7,732 nt of DNA from Alphaproteobacteria bacterium. Lineage in GTDB: Bacteria; Pseudomonadota; Alphaproteobacteria; Rhizobiales; Devosiaceae. The DNA lies in NCBI GenBank assembly GCA_024279575.1, contig JAJRRJ010000011.1, positions 1 through 7,732 on the forward strand, given 5' to 3'. The notes beneath the pieces were generated by a model. The model had not been told where the DNA came from and made no database searches. It saw nothing but the letters and a program-made list of their open reading frames with translations. How positions within the stretch are numbered: position 1 is the stretch's first letter; every line of letters begins with the position of its first letter. This document shows, one piece after another, positions 1 to 6,452 of this stretch. A program made the translations under genes and the position numbers.

Positions 1-892
1 CCGCAGGGCCGCCGGGAACCTGTATCTGCACAATATTGCCGTTGATTACAGGTTCAGCCGCGCTTAGTTTTTCAGCAACGCCCGCCGCGCGGGAGGCATC
101 CTCATTGTTGCGCAGGGTGAGTTTAATCGTATCTCCAGCGATTTTGTCACGCAACTGTTTGGGCGTCCCCTCCCCGACAATTATGCCATGATCAATAATC
201 AATATCCGATCACACAACGCATCAGCTTCATCCATATAATGGGTGGTCAGAAAAATTGTCGTTCCGTATTCATCGCGCAATTTTGTGATATGGTCCCAAA
301 GATTAGCGCGTGATTGCGGGTCCAATCCGGTGGTTGGTTCGTCCATAAACACCAGCGCGGGCTGATGAATAAGGCCCATGGCAATATCTACCCGGCGGCG
401 TTGACCACCAGACAAGGAGCCACATTTTTTGTCCCACTGCCCCTCAAGGTCAAGGGCCCGGAAAAGTTCCAGACCACGTTCGTGCGCCGTGCTTTTTGCA
501 ATGCCATAAAGCCTGGCCTGCCACATAATTTCATCACCTGCCCGCGCTTCATCTGAGGTGCTGCCACGCTGGGAAATATACCCAATATGGCGTTTGATTT
601 CATTCTGTTCGGTTTGCAGATCAAACCCGGCAATGCTGGCTGACCCACCGCCTGGATTGAGCAATGTACAAAGCATTTTCATAGTGACGGATTTTCCGGC
701 ACCATTTGGTCCCAAAAACCCGACAATTTCGCCTTTGAACACCTGAAGATCAACCCCACGCACCGCCTGAACCTCGCCGGTACGCCTCTTGAAGGTTTTG
801 CTCAGCCCATGGGAACTGATCATTGGAGCCGCTTCAGTGTACCCGGCAAATTGTGTGCTATGCTTGACCTGATTTGGAAATTGGCTATTCAT
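1..892 (-). CDS. ABC transporter ATP-binding protein (DrrA/NatA-type exporter), partial
   Basis: This is the N-terminal 297 codons of an ABC ATPase; the gene continues past the left edge. I translated it directly from the reverse strand. It carries Walker A GPNGAGKS (61-68), a Q-loop region YISQ (105-108), signature LSGGQRRR (160-167), Walker B LVFMDEPTTGLD (180-191) and the H-loop histidine in TTHYMDEAD (H218). All parts needed for ATP hydrolysis are present. The sequence after the H-loop (GEGTPKQLRDKI) is typical of drug or lipid exporters of the ABC-2 class, so a membrane permease gene probably lies further left, outside the window. The ATG at 892 has a weak GAG five bases upstream. Met24 (MISSHGLSKTF) is an alternative start, because family members often begin just before that motif. 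Divergent from the MarR gene, which is its likely regulator. The substrate cannot be told from sequence. Confidence 0.93.
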   Translation of the reverse strand, partial: MNSQFPNQVKHSTQFAGYTEAAPMISSHGLSKTFKRRTGEVQAVRGVDLQVFKGEIVGFLGPNGAGKSVTMKMLCTLLNPGGGSASIAGFDLQTEQNEIKRHIGYISQRGSTSDEARAGDEIMWQARLYGIAKSTAHERGLELFRALDLEGQWDKKCGSLSGGQRRRVDIAMGLIHQPALVFMDEPTTGLDPQSRANLWDHITKLRDEYGTTIFLTTHYMDEADALCDRILIIDHGIIVGEGTPKQLRDKIAGDTIKLTLRNNEDASRAAGVAEKLSAAEPVINGNIVQIQVPGGPA

Positions 893-899
893 AATATCT

Positions 900-911
900 C
901 AAAAATATTTG
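900..911. promoter_or_regulatory. candidate MarR operator in the divergent gap
   Basis: CAAAAATATTTG is an AT-rich near-perfect dyad, with one mismatched pair out of six. It sits in the middle of the 35-bp gap between the ABC and MarR genes and just downstream of the predicted ABC transcription start. MarR proteins usually bind AT-rich palindromes of about 16-20 bp between divergent genes. Here the symmetry does not extend beyond 12 bp, so this is only a candidate site. Confidence 0.25.
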
Positions 912-922
912 GAATGAAAAGT

Positions 923-952
923 ATCTTATGAATCAAGATATACAAAAGTCAA
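923..952 (-). promoter_or_regulatory. candidate sigma-70 promoter for the ABC transporter gene
   Basis: On the minus strand, TTGACT (947-952) matches the -35 consensus at 5 of 6 positions. It is followed after 18 bp by TAAGAT (923-928), a 4 of 6 match to the -10 box. Transcription would begin near 916, about 24 bases before the ABC start codon. The -35 box lies inside the first codons of the MarR gene, as expected from the very short divergent gap. Read by eye only. Confidence 0.35.
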
Positions 953-1572
953 GGGAAAGCTACGCCCGAATGGTGGACAGGTTAATTGCCGCTGCCAGAG
1001 CCTCGCAAAATGCGGCAGATATGTTTGATGAAAATCTGGGTAAAATTTTTGGCTCAAACCGGACGGATGGGCGTTGTGCTGACATCATTCAGCGTTTTGG
1101 TCGACTGACAGCGGGAGAGCTTGCCGAGCAAACCGGGCTGACGACAGGTGCCATAACCACGATTATTGACCGGCTGGAAAAATCCGGGGTGGCGCGCCGC
1201 ATACGCGACAAGAGCGACAGGCGCAAGGTCTATGTGGAACTGACCGAATTCGCAAAAGAGATGGTCAACACCATGTTTGCACCAATGGGGGAAGTGTTCG
1301 GGCAGGCCATGAACGAGGTACCACTGGAAGATGTGCGGGTGATTGCACAATATCTGGAATTCACCGAGCGCATGAACAAGGCCTATGCCGAGGTTTTAAC
1401 AAAACACGGCTCTAAATCGGGCGCCAGCAAAAAGGAACGCCTTTTGTGCGCCAAAGGATTTGCCCAGGATGTCAGAGATATCAACCCCTCGCTTGCAGAC
1501 ACATGGGGGCAGACACCAGCTGATCCACCTCAAACCGGCAAAAGCCCCTCCATTGATTTTTATGACACCTAA
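928..1572 (+). CDS. MarR-family winged helix-turn-helix transcriptional regulator
   Basis: A 214-residue DNA-binding regulator. The winged helix lies at about residues 47-108. It contains the recognition region GELAEQTGLTTGAITTIIDRLEKSGVA (63-89) and the wing RDKSDRRKVYVELT (93-106), whose D-x-R core is typical of MarR. Flanking helices (about 10-45 and 110-160) would form the dimer interface. The dimer normally represses nearby genes and is released by small ligands. The best-supported target is the divergent ABC transporter. The last 50 or so residues (after KHGSKSGASKKE) go beyond the usual MarR length of about 140-170. They are rich in G, S, P, D and T and look disordered. The ATG at 928 has only a poor ribosome-binding site (GGAA, 13 bases upstream); an internal ATG at 970 is possible. 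The end is 28 bp from the convergent gor stop. Confidence 0.9.
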   Translation: MNQDIQKSRESYARMVDRLIAAARASQNAADMFDENLGKIFGSNRTDGRCADIIQRFGRLTAGELAEQTGLTTGAITTIIDRLEKSGVARRIRDKSDRRKVYVELTEFAKEMVNTMFAPMGEVFGQAMNEVPLEDVRVIAQYLEFTERMNKAYAEVLTKHGSKSGASKKERLLCAKGFAQDVRDINPSLADTWGQTPADPPQTGKSPSIDFYDT

Positions 1573-1600
1573 GCCAACCATGCCCTGGCGGCGGGAACAG

Positions 1601-2977
1601 CTAAATCCGTTCCCCGTTGATAATTTTGTATGTGGGCTCTTTCAAAGTCACCAGTTCCTCAGCGGCCACAGGATGCACGGCAATAGTGCGATCAAAGTCT
1701 GCTTTTGTTGCGCCCATACCAACAGCAATGCCCACCATCTGGATCATTTCTCCAGCCGCATGCCCCATGATATGCACGCCCAGAACTTTATCTGTTTTTG
1801 CATCAGTAATCAGCTTGAACAGCATGCGTGTATCGGTTTGAACAAATGCATGGGTCATTGGTTTGAAGCGCGCAATGTAAATGTTTATCTCCTTGAATTC
1901 AGTTGAAGCTTCTGCCTCAGTCAGACCCAGAATTCCAATTTCAGGATCGGAAAAAACCGCTGTTGGAATGATAGACAGATCAACCGTTGTCGGATTGTTG
2001 CCAAATTGGGTTTGAGCAAACGCCGCCCCTTCCCGGATAGCAACCGGGGTCAATGCGGCGCGTCCGTTTACATCTCCAACGGCAAAGACAGAAGGGCAGC
2101 TTGTACGGCAAAACTCATCTACCGGAATTTCTCCGTGCCTTCCGGGTTCAACGCCAATGCTTTCCAGTCCCAGCCCCTCAACATTGGGAGTGCGCCCGGT
2201 GGCATACATGACCTGATCAATATCCACTTTCATATTGTCAGAACAAACCACGCACAGGCCTTTTTCAGTTTTTTCAATGGCAGTTGGTTGTGTCGCCAGA
2301 CATACTTTAATGCCTTTATGGCTCATCTCTTCGGTCAACCCCTCGCGCACATGCATATCAAATCCACGCAATATCAGCGCGCCGCGATAGGCAAGGGTCA
2401 CATCAACGCCCAACCCGTTAAAAATGGAGGCGAATTCGACGGCGATATAACCTCCCCCTACGATCATAATTGATTTGGGCAGGGATTTCAGATCGAACGC
2501 CTCGTTAGAGGTAATAGTATGCTCAATGCCTGGAATGTTTGGCACAAAAGGTTTGCCACCGGTCGCAATCAGGATTTTTTCTGCGGTTAAGATTTCCTGA
2601 CTATTATGCAACAGTACTGAATTGGGACCAGTGATTGTTGCACGATCAGCGCGTGTTTCAACACCCGAAGCGGAGAGCAAGGAACCATAAATCCCCTCAA
2701 GTCGCTCAATTTCCTTATCCTTGTTGGCAAGAAGAGTTGGCCAGTCAAAGCTTGCCTCCACCGACCAGCCAAAACTTTTTGCAACGTCAAAGGTTGAACT
2801 GAAGCCGCTGGCATAGGTAAAGAGTTTTTTGGGAACACACCCGCGAATTACGCAGGTGCCACCCAAGCGGTATTCTTCAACAATACAAACTTTTGCACCC
2901 AGACCCGCTGCCACCCGCGCCGCACGCACGCCGCCCGAACCGCCGCCGATTACGATCAAATCGAAATTATTTGCCAT
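1601..2977 (-). CDS. gor: glutathione-disulfide reductase
   Basis: A 458-residue cytosolic flavoenzyme that reduces glutathione disulfide with NADPH, keeping the thiol pool reduced. The FAD-binding motif GGGSGG is at 11-16. The redox-active disulfide is in GGTCVIRGCVPKK, with C42 and C47. The NADPH-binding fold starts at GGGYIAVEFA (174-183), and the two arginines of YRGALILRG (R198, R204) match those that select NADPH over NADH in E. coli Gor. The second FAD motif, FAVGDVNGRAALTPVA, is at 298-313. The catalytic pair in HPVAAEEL (H435, E440) is present; E. coli has HPTAAEE, so this threonine is replaced by valine. Length matches the family (about 450). The start has AGGTA nine bases or so upstream. 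It lies downstream of the DUF2059 gene and rpiA on the same strand but is separated by a strong terminator, so it probably has its own promoter or depends on read-through. Confidence 0.96.
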   Translation of the reverse strand: MANNFDLIVIGGGSGGVRAARVAAGLGAKVCIVEEYRLGGTCVIRGCVPKKLFTYASGFSSTFDVAKSFGWSVEASFDWPTLLANKDKEIERLEGIYGSLLSASGVETRADRATITGPNSVLLHNSQEILTAEKILIATGGKPFVPNIPGIEHTITSNEAFDLKSLPKSIMIVGGGYIAVEFASIFNGLGVDVTLAYRGALILRGFDMHVREGLTEEMSHKGIKVCLATQPTAIEKTEKGLCVVCSDNMKVDIDQVMYATGRTPNVEGLGLESIGVEPGRHGEIPVDEFCRTSCPSVFAVGDVNGRAALTPVAIREGAAFAQTQFGNNPTTVDLSIIPTAVFSDPEIGILGLTEAEASTEFKEINIYIARFKPMTHAFVQTDTRMLFKLITDAKTDKVLGVHIMGHAAGEMIQMVGIAVGMGATKADFDRTIAVHPVAAEELVTLKEPTYKIINGERI

Positions 2978-3024
2978 GATGCATTACCTGTTTGCCAATG
3001 AAAACTAAGCTGTGCGCTTGCCAC

Positions 3025-3052
3025 AAAAAAAGACCCCGCACAAGGCGGGGTC
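3025..3052 (-). terminator. Rho-independent terminator after the DUF2059 gene
   Basis: An 8-bp perfect stem, GACCCCGC (3032-3039) with GCGGGGTC (3045-3052), encloses a 5-base loop. On the minus strand it is followed by seven T (3025-3031). It lies 36 bp past the DUF2059 stop codon and 48 bp before the gor start codon. It should end the rpiA-DUF2059 transcript and uncouple gor from it. Confidence 0.9.
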
Positions 3053-3087
3053 CAATCATTGGTCAAATTCTATATTATTTTACTCAA

Positions 3088-3609
3088 TTAAAGCTCAATG
3101 CCTTTGTCTCGAAGTTCTGCGCGGACTTTGGCAAAAAACTCAGTATTCAAATTGACCTGAAAAATTTGCATGGCCGAGGACAGGTCTTCATTTATAGATT
3201 GATTTACTTGGGCCAGTTTTCTGCCTGCATCAGTTTCATAAAACGCTGTAATTTCTCTCAATTCCGCCTCCGTGAACCTCAATGCGTAAATTCGGGCAAA
3301 CTGATCAAACAATTCATCTTTTTTATCGGAGTAAAATTTGATGACTTCACCAATCGCATCACCAACCTCTTGTGTAATTTCAGGGTTTTGCGACAAAATG
3401 GTGCGCATGGAATTAATACCTGTTTGAATGAGCGCGCGCGCATAAATCTGCGCATTGTCCGTCAAATCCACATATTTGCGCGCCAAATTCAAATGATCTG
3501 GAGAAAGCTCCTGGGCGCGTGTGGGTAGTGCTGCGCCAAGCATCATCGTGCAACTCAGCACAACAAATATAAATGCCTTCGCATTGAATTTCATCATAAA
3601 GTTCTTCAT
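3088..3609 (-). CDS. DUF2059 domain-containing secreted protein
   Basis: A 173-residue protein with an N-terminal signal peptide: basic MKNFMMKFNAK, hydrophobic stretch about 12-28, and a likely cleavage after TRA (residue 32). The mature part is helical and charged. It ends in the segment FTEAELREITAFYETDAGRKLAQ (112-134), which I recognise as the hallmark of DUF2059, a family of unknown function found in the periplasm of many alphaproteobacteria. C20 sits inside the hydrophobic stretch (VLSC) but makes a poor lipobox, so a soluble periplasmic protein is more likely than a lipoprotein. The ATG at 3609 has AGGGA about nine bases upstream, which supports it over the nearby Met5/Met6. It starts 45 bp after the end of the rpiA frame with no terminator between, so the two are likely co-transcribed. 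Function unknown. Confidence 0.88.
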   Translation of the reverse strand: MKNFMMKFNAKAFIFVVLSCTMMLGAALPTRAQELSPDHLNLARKYVDLTDNAQIYARALIQTGINSMRTILSQNPEITQEVGDAIGEVIKFYSDKKDELFDQFARIYALRFTEAELREITAFYETDAGRKLAQVNQSINEDLSSAMQIFQVNLNTEFFAKVRAELRDKGIEL

Positions 3610-3654
3610 TAAAAACGATCCCTAGTTTTCGTCCTGATGTTTTTGCATATCGGG

Positions 3655-3747
3655 TTATCGACTTAGTTTGATAACACCATTTGCTCCGGCAATGTAAGCA
3701 TTCTGGCACATATTTAGAAAAAGGCCATGCTGCACCACACCGGGAAC
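3655..3747 (-). pseudogene. rpiA: detached C-terminal part of rpiA after an in-frame TAA
   Basis: Directly after the TAA at 3748-3750, the same reading frame encodes 30 residues beginning VPGVVQHGLF and ending GVIKLSR, then a TAA at 3655-3657. The start of this stretch matches the conserved (I/V)PGVVE-x-GLF strand near the end of RpiA. The truncated upstream protein is short by just about this length. No frame change is needed to join the two parts. There is no start codon of its own, so it would be expressed only by read-through or if the TAA is a sequence error. Confidence 0.85.
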
Positions 3748-4359
3748 TTACAACAACTTGTTTGAAAGTTCTTTTGGATTGGAAATGCGGCTAAAACATG
3801 CATCAAAAATGAAGTGCCCTTCATCGGTTACAAATGGTGCATCCTTGCGGGTTTTACGCAAGGAAAGCTCGCCGGACAATTCCAAATTCCTCGCAACGTC
3901 CAGGAGTGCCCTTTTTGTTGCCATCAGGCCAAATTGATTGACCTCTATGGGCAACGCAAAAGCGCCAAGCACTTCAACCAGTTTGCTCTCATCTGCAATG
4001 ACAATCATTTTTTTAGACGCTGCGGCGACAATTTTCTCACGCAACAATGCCCCCCCGCCACCCTTGATCAGCGACAAGTCAGCCGTAATTTCATCGGTTC
4101 CGTCAACAGTTACATCCAGATAGTCAAGGTGGTCCAGATCCGAAAGGGGAATTTTGAGGGATTGCGCTTGCGCTGCGGTTTGCTCCGAAGTGGGGACGCA
4201 TATACATTCAAATCCCTCTGCCACCTTTGCTCCCAGCAAATCAACAAAATGTTTTGCTGTTGAGCCCGTGCCCAAACCAATTCGCAACACCTGGCCCCCG
4301 GAGACGTTCAACTCTTGCAAAGCAGATTTTGCAGCCAATATCTTGTATGCTTCACTCAT
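3748..4359 (-). CDS. rpiA: ribose-5-phosphate isomerase A, C-terminally truncated by a nonsense codon
   Basis: RpiA interconverts ribose 5-phosphate and ribulose 5-phosphate in the pentose-phosphate pathway. The frame from ATG 4359 gives 203 residues. It has the phosphate-binding loop GLGTGSTA (28-35), DGTDE (86-90), KGGGGALLREK (99-109) and ADESK (122-126). All five residues matching the E. coli active site are present (D86, D89, K99, E108, K126). The frame is open further upstream to 4476, but MSEAYKILAAKSALQEL is the natural family start, with AAAGG about 11 bases upstream. RpiA is normally about 220-235 residues. Here a TAA at 3748-3750 ends it early, and the lost C-terminus is still encoded just beyond in the same frame; restored, the protein would be about 234 residues. 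Whether the truncated enzyme works is doubtful, since the missing part includes a conserved strand of the fold. Followed by the DUF2059 gene. Confidence 0.93.
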   Translation of the reverse strand: MSEAYKILAAKSALQELNVSGGQVLRIGLGTGSTAKHFVDLLGAKVAEGFECICVPTSEQTAAQAQSLKIPLSDLDHLDYLDVTVDGTDEITADLSLIKGGGGALLREKIVAAASKKMIVIADESKLVEVLGAFALPIEVNQFGLMATKRALLDVARNLELSGELSLRKTRKDAPFVTDEGHFIFDACFSRISNPKELSNKLL

Positions 4360-4390
4360 AAACCTACTTACCTTTAGCTTGCACGCCCTG

Positions 4391-4408
4391 TTTATACTCA
4401 ACGTTGAG
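4391..4408 (-). promoter_or_regulatory. candidate rpiA promoter -10 box with adjacent 12-bp palindrome
   Basis: On the minus strand TATAAA (4391-4396) would be a good -10 box, 31 bases upstream of the rpiA ATG. Directly abutting it is the perfect palindrome CTCAACGTTGAG (4397-4408), placed where a repressor would block the -35/-10 spacer. No good -35 lies at 17 bp (only a T-run). A second, upstream minus-strand pair is TTGACT (4471-4476) and TAGCAG (4448-4453), spaced exactly 17 bp. Neither is certain. Confidence 0.3.
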
Positions 4409-4646
4409 AACCGAAAAAACTCAAGTTCAATTAATGGATATTTGAAACTGCTAGGCCCCCATCCAGGGCAAGTCAATCGCTACCTCACGAAATATTGATC
4501 AAGAGGTGTGCCCCATTAGCAACAAAACTAAATTCAATTACATCATTTTAAAGACTTGAGGCAATAATGCGCTTTGCAGACCTTATATTTAAGGTTAACA
4601 GTGTTGAATCACTTTGGGACGGCGAAGCGGACTGCCGAACAGGTTT

Positions 4647-4651
4647 AGGGA
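4647..4651 (+). promoter_or_regulatory. ribosome-binding site that fixes the L,D-transpeptidase start
   Basis: AGGGA lies eight bases before the ATG at 4660, an ideal distance. The upstream in-frame ATG at 4567 has only TTGAGG close by, and its use would bury the signal peptide behind 31 extra residues. This favours 4660. Confidence 0.8.
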
Positions 4652-4659
4652 AAATAACG

Positions 4660-5253
4660 ATGACAAAAAAACTACATTCTTTTTTCGCAATTGTACTCAG
4701 CGCATTTGTATTGTTGGCCGTAGCCATACCAGCCAACGCAGCACGGGTTTACAACCCGGATACCAACAGATGGGAAGAGGCAACTGCGCGAGCGACAAGC
4801 ACGCGCCAGAGCAGTGTACCCCGCAGATTGGTTGACTATACTACAAACCTCAAAGTTGGTTCTATTGTTGTGGAAACCAGCGAGCGACGTGCTTATTTCG
4901 TCATGCCTGACGGCAAGGCAATGCGTTATGGCGTTGGTGTTGGTCGTGATGGTTTCCGCTGGAGCGGCACGCATCGCCTGACCCGCAAAGCGGAATGGCC
5001 GGGCTGGACCCCCCCTGCCGCCATGCGTCGACGTCAACCGGAACTGCCTGCGTATATGCCTGGTGGCCCCGACAATCCCCTTGGCGCGCGCGCCCTGTAT
5101 GTTGGCAGCACCCTTTATCGATTGCATGGCACATCTGAGCCATGGACCATCGGTCAGGCGGTTTCATCCGGGTGCATTCGATTGACCAATGATGACATTA
5201 CCGATCTTTATGAACGTGTGCGCGTTGGAGCATTAATTGTTGTAAATCAATAG
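4660..5253 (+). CDS. L,D-transpeptidase (YkuD/ErfK family), secreted
   Basis: A 197-residue periplasmic enzyme of the type that makes 3-3 cross-links in peptidoglycan or attaches proteins to it. A signal peptide spans residues 1-27 (basic MTKKLH, hydrophobic FFAIVLSAFVLLAVAI, cleavage after ANA). The YkuD catalytic domain covers about 66-195. It opens with VGSIVVETSERRAYFVMPDG and ends in the active-site block HGTSEPWTIG (156-165) plus SSGCIRL (169-175). H156, catalytic C172 and R174 are all present. The usual SHGC is SSGC here, a variant I recall in other alphaproteobacterial members. There is no LysM or other binding domain, so it is a minimal form. A strong ribosome-binding site supports the start at 4660. 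It is a single-gene unit closed by a terminator 28 bp after the stop. Confidence 0.93.
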   Translation: MTKKLHSFFAIVLSAFVLLAVAIPANAARVYNPDTNRWEEATARATSTRQSSVPRRLVDYTTNLKVGSIVVETSERRAYFVMPDGKAMRYGVGVGRDGFRWSGTHRLTRKAEWPGWTPPAAMRRRQPELPAYMPGGPDNPLGARALYVGSTLYRLHGTSEPWTIGQAVSSGCIRLTNDDITDLYERVRVGALIVVNQ

Positions 5254-5281
5254 GCCCCATACCGTAATACGCCAAATATAG

Positions 5282-5310
5282 AGACCGGCCTTTTGGGCCG
5301 GTCTTTTTTT
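5282..5310 (+). terminator. Rho-independent terminator after the L,D-transpeptidase gene
   Basis: A 9-bp perfect stem, AGACCGGCC (5282-5290) with GGCCGGTCT (5296-5304), has a 5-base loop TTTTG and runs into seven T (5304-5310). It separates the transpeptidase transcript from moaA. Confidence 0.92.
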
Positions 5311-5371
5311 ACTTAACTCTATTGTCGGCCACTATTTGGCGCTACAAGGATAAGGTTAAAAAGCTCAACCC

Positions 5372-5383
5372 GTGATTAATCAC
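5372..5383. promoter_or_regulatory. 12-bp perfect palindrome upstream of moaA
   Basis: GTGATTAATCAC is a perfect dyad centred about 25 bases before the moaA start codon. It resembles an FNR/FixK box only in half-site style (GTGAT/ATCAC). The half-sites are two bases apart instead of four, so that assignment does not fit. Just before it, GGTT (5354-5357) pairs with AACC (5367-5370). A second short palindrome, AAACCGGTTT (5389-5398), ends five bases before the ATG. A candidate operator or leader structure of unknown factor. Confidence 0.25.
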
Positions 5384-5402
5384 CAAACAAACCGGTTTTA
5401 CC

Positions 5403-6440
5403 ATGAAAATGGACGTCTCCAGCAGCGGCACACCTCCAACCCGGCCCCAAGGAACCAAACTGGTTGATGGCTTTGGGCGAAATGTCACTTATCTGCGCGT
5501 GTCAGTTACCGACCGGTGCGATTTCAGATGTACCTATTGCATGTCTGAAAATATGAAGTTCCTTCCCAAAAAGAACGTTTTGAGCTTTGAAGAACTCAGC
5601 GAGATCATTGGCAGATTTATTGAGCGGGGCGTAACAAAAGTACGGCTGACCGGAGGCGAACCTCTGGTCAGGCGCGACATCATGGCGCTAATCTCGCGGC
5701 TTTCAAAGCACTTGGATGGCAATCAACTCAAGGAACTGACCTTAACCACAAATGGAAGTCAGCTTGCTCGATATGCACCTGATTTGATAGAAAACGGGAT
5801 CCGCAGGATCAATGTTTCCCTTGATACGCTGGATGAAAAGAAATTTTCAGACATTACACGCCGCGGGCGGTTGGCGCAGGTCCTGGCAGGAATTGATGCT
5901 GCCGACAAGGCGGGCTTAAAAATCAAAATCAACATGGTGGCCATGAGCGGGTTTAACGATGAAGAAATTGAGCCAATGATGATTTGGGCACACGGACGAG
6001 GGTTTGACCTGACATTGATTGAAGAAATGCCCTTGGGCGAGGTTTCCGGCAATCGCTCAAAAAGTTTTTTGCCACTTCGTGATGTGCGTGACAAACTGGC
6101 TTCTAAATTTTCGCTTGAAAAAATTGACCACAAAACTGGCGGCCCGGCACGGTTTGTGAGAATTGCGCAAACTGGCGGGCGGCTGGGTTTTATCACGCCA
6201 ATGAGCCACATTTTTTGCGAAAGTTGCAACCGGGTAAGGCTCACCTGCACCGGCAAGCTCTTCTTATGCCTTGGCAAAGAAAACAATTTGGACTTACGCG
6301 AGCCCTTGCGCCAAAAAGGACTGGCAGGACTGGATGCGGCACTGGACAATGCAATGATCTTAAAGCCCAAAGGACACGATTTTGATCATACAAGAAAAGA
6401 GCCCGCCATTGATCGTCATATGTCAGTAACAGGGGGCTAA
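5403..6440 (+). CDS. moaA: GTP 3',8-cyclase (molybdenum cofactor biosynthesis protein A)
   Basis: A 345-residue radical-SAM enzyme that rearranges GTP in the first step of molybdenum cofactor synthesis, working with MoaC. The N-terminal cluster motif is CDFRCTYC (C39, C43, C46). The SAM-binding GGEPL is at 84-88. TTNGSQ and NVSLDTLD (137-144) are family signatures. The C-terminal second cluster has C272, C275 and C289 in the C-x2-C-x13-C pattern, within FCESCNRVRLTCTGKLFLC. The protein ends in the conserved double glycine (SVTGG), whose tail enters the active site in known structures. Length fits the family (about 330-350). No clear ribosome-binding site precedes either ATG 5403 or the in-frame ATG 5409. 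It stands apart from other moa genes here, and its stop is 12 bp from the convergent Lrp-family stop. Confidence 0.97.
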   Translation: MKMDVSSSGTPPTRPQGTKLVDGFGRNVTYLRVSVTDRCDFRCTYCMSENMKFLPKKNVLSFEELSEIIGRFIERGVTKVRLTGGEPLVRRDIMALISRLSKHLDGNQLKELTLTTNGSQLARYAPDLIENGIRRINVSLDTLDEKKFSDITRRGRLAQVLAGIDAADKAGLKIKINMVAMSGFNDEEIEPMMIWAHGRGFDLTLIEEMPLGEVSGNRSKSFLPLRDVRDKLASKFSLEKIDHKTGGPARFVRIAQTGGRLGFITPMSHIFCESCNRVRLTCTGKLFLCLGKENNLDLREPLRQKGLAGLDAALDNAMILKPKGHDFDHTRKEPAIDRHMSVTGG

Positions 6441-6452
6441 ACCAGTTTTTAG

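Larger units (their letters stand above)
4360..4659. other. 300-bp divergent intergenic region between rpiA and the L,D-transpeptidase gene
   Basis: No gene is supported here. The rpiA side (4360-4480) holds candidate minus-strand promoters and a 12-bp palindrome at 4397-4408, described separately. The transpeptidase side (4500-4659) must hold that gene's promoter, but I could not find a well-spaced -35/-10 pair. TTGAGG at 4556 and TATATT at 4584 are 22 bp apart, which is too far. The last 93 bases happen to be open in the transpeptidase frame. I see no tRNA, riboswitch or small-RNA signature. Confidence 0.6.

Noticed and set aside
1592..1616. Hairpin GGGAAC/GTTCCC between the convergent MarR and gor ends
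   Set aside because: The stem is only 6 bp with a 10-base loop, overlaps the gor stop, and has no T-run on either strand.
2006..2473. Plus-strand open frame of 155 codons antisense to gor
   Set aside because: Shadow of gor; the minus strand carries full glutathione reductase motifs through this segment.
2992..3528. Plus-strand open frame of 178 codons antisense to the DUF2059 gene
   Set aside because: It covers a terminator and the strongly supported minus-strand gene. Its translation shows no family motif or domain pattern.
3814..4263. Plus-strand open frame of 149 codons antisense to rpiA
   Set aside because: Shadow of rpiA, whose active-site motifs lie on the minus strand; no recognisable domain.
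4567..4659. 31-codon in-frame extension of the L,D-transpeptidase
   Set aside because: The ATG at 4660 has an ideal AGGGA site and starts a proper signal peptide. The extension would hide the signal.
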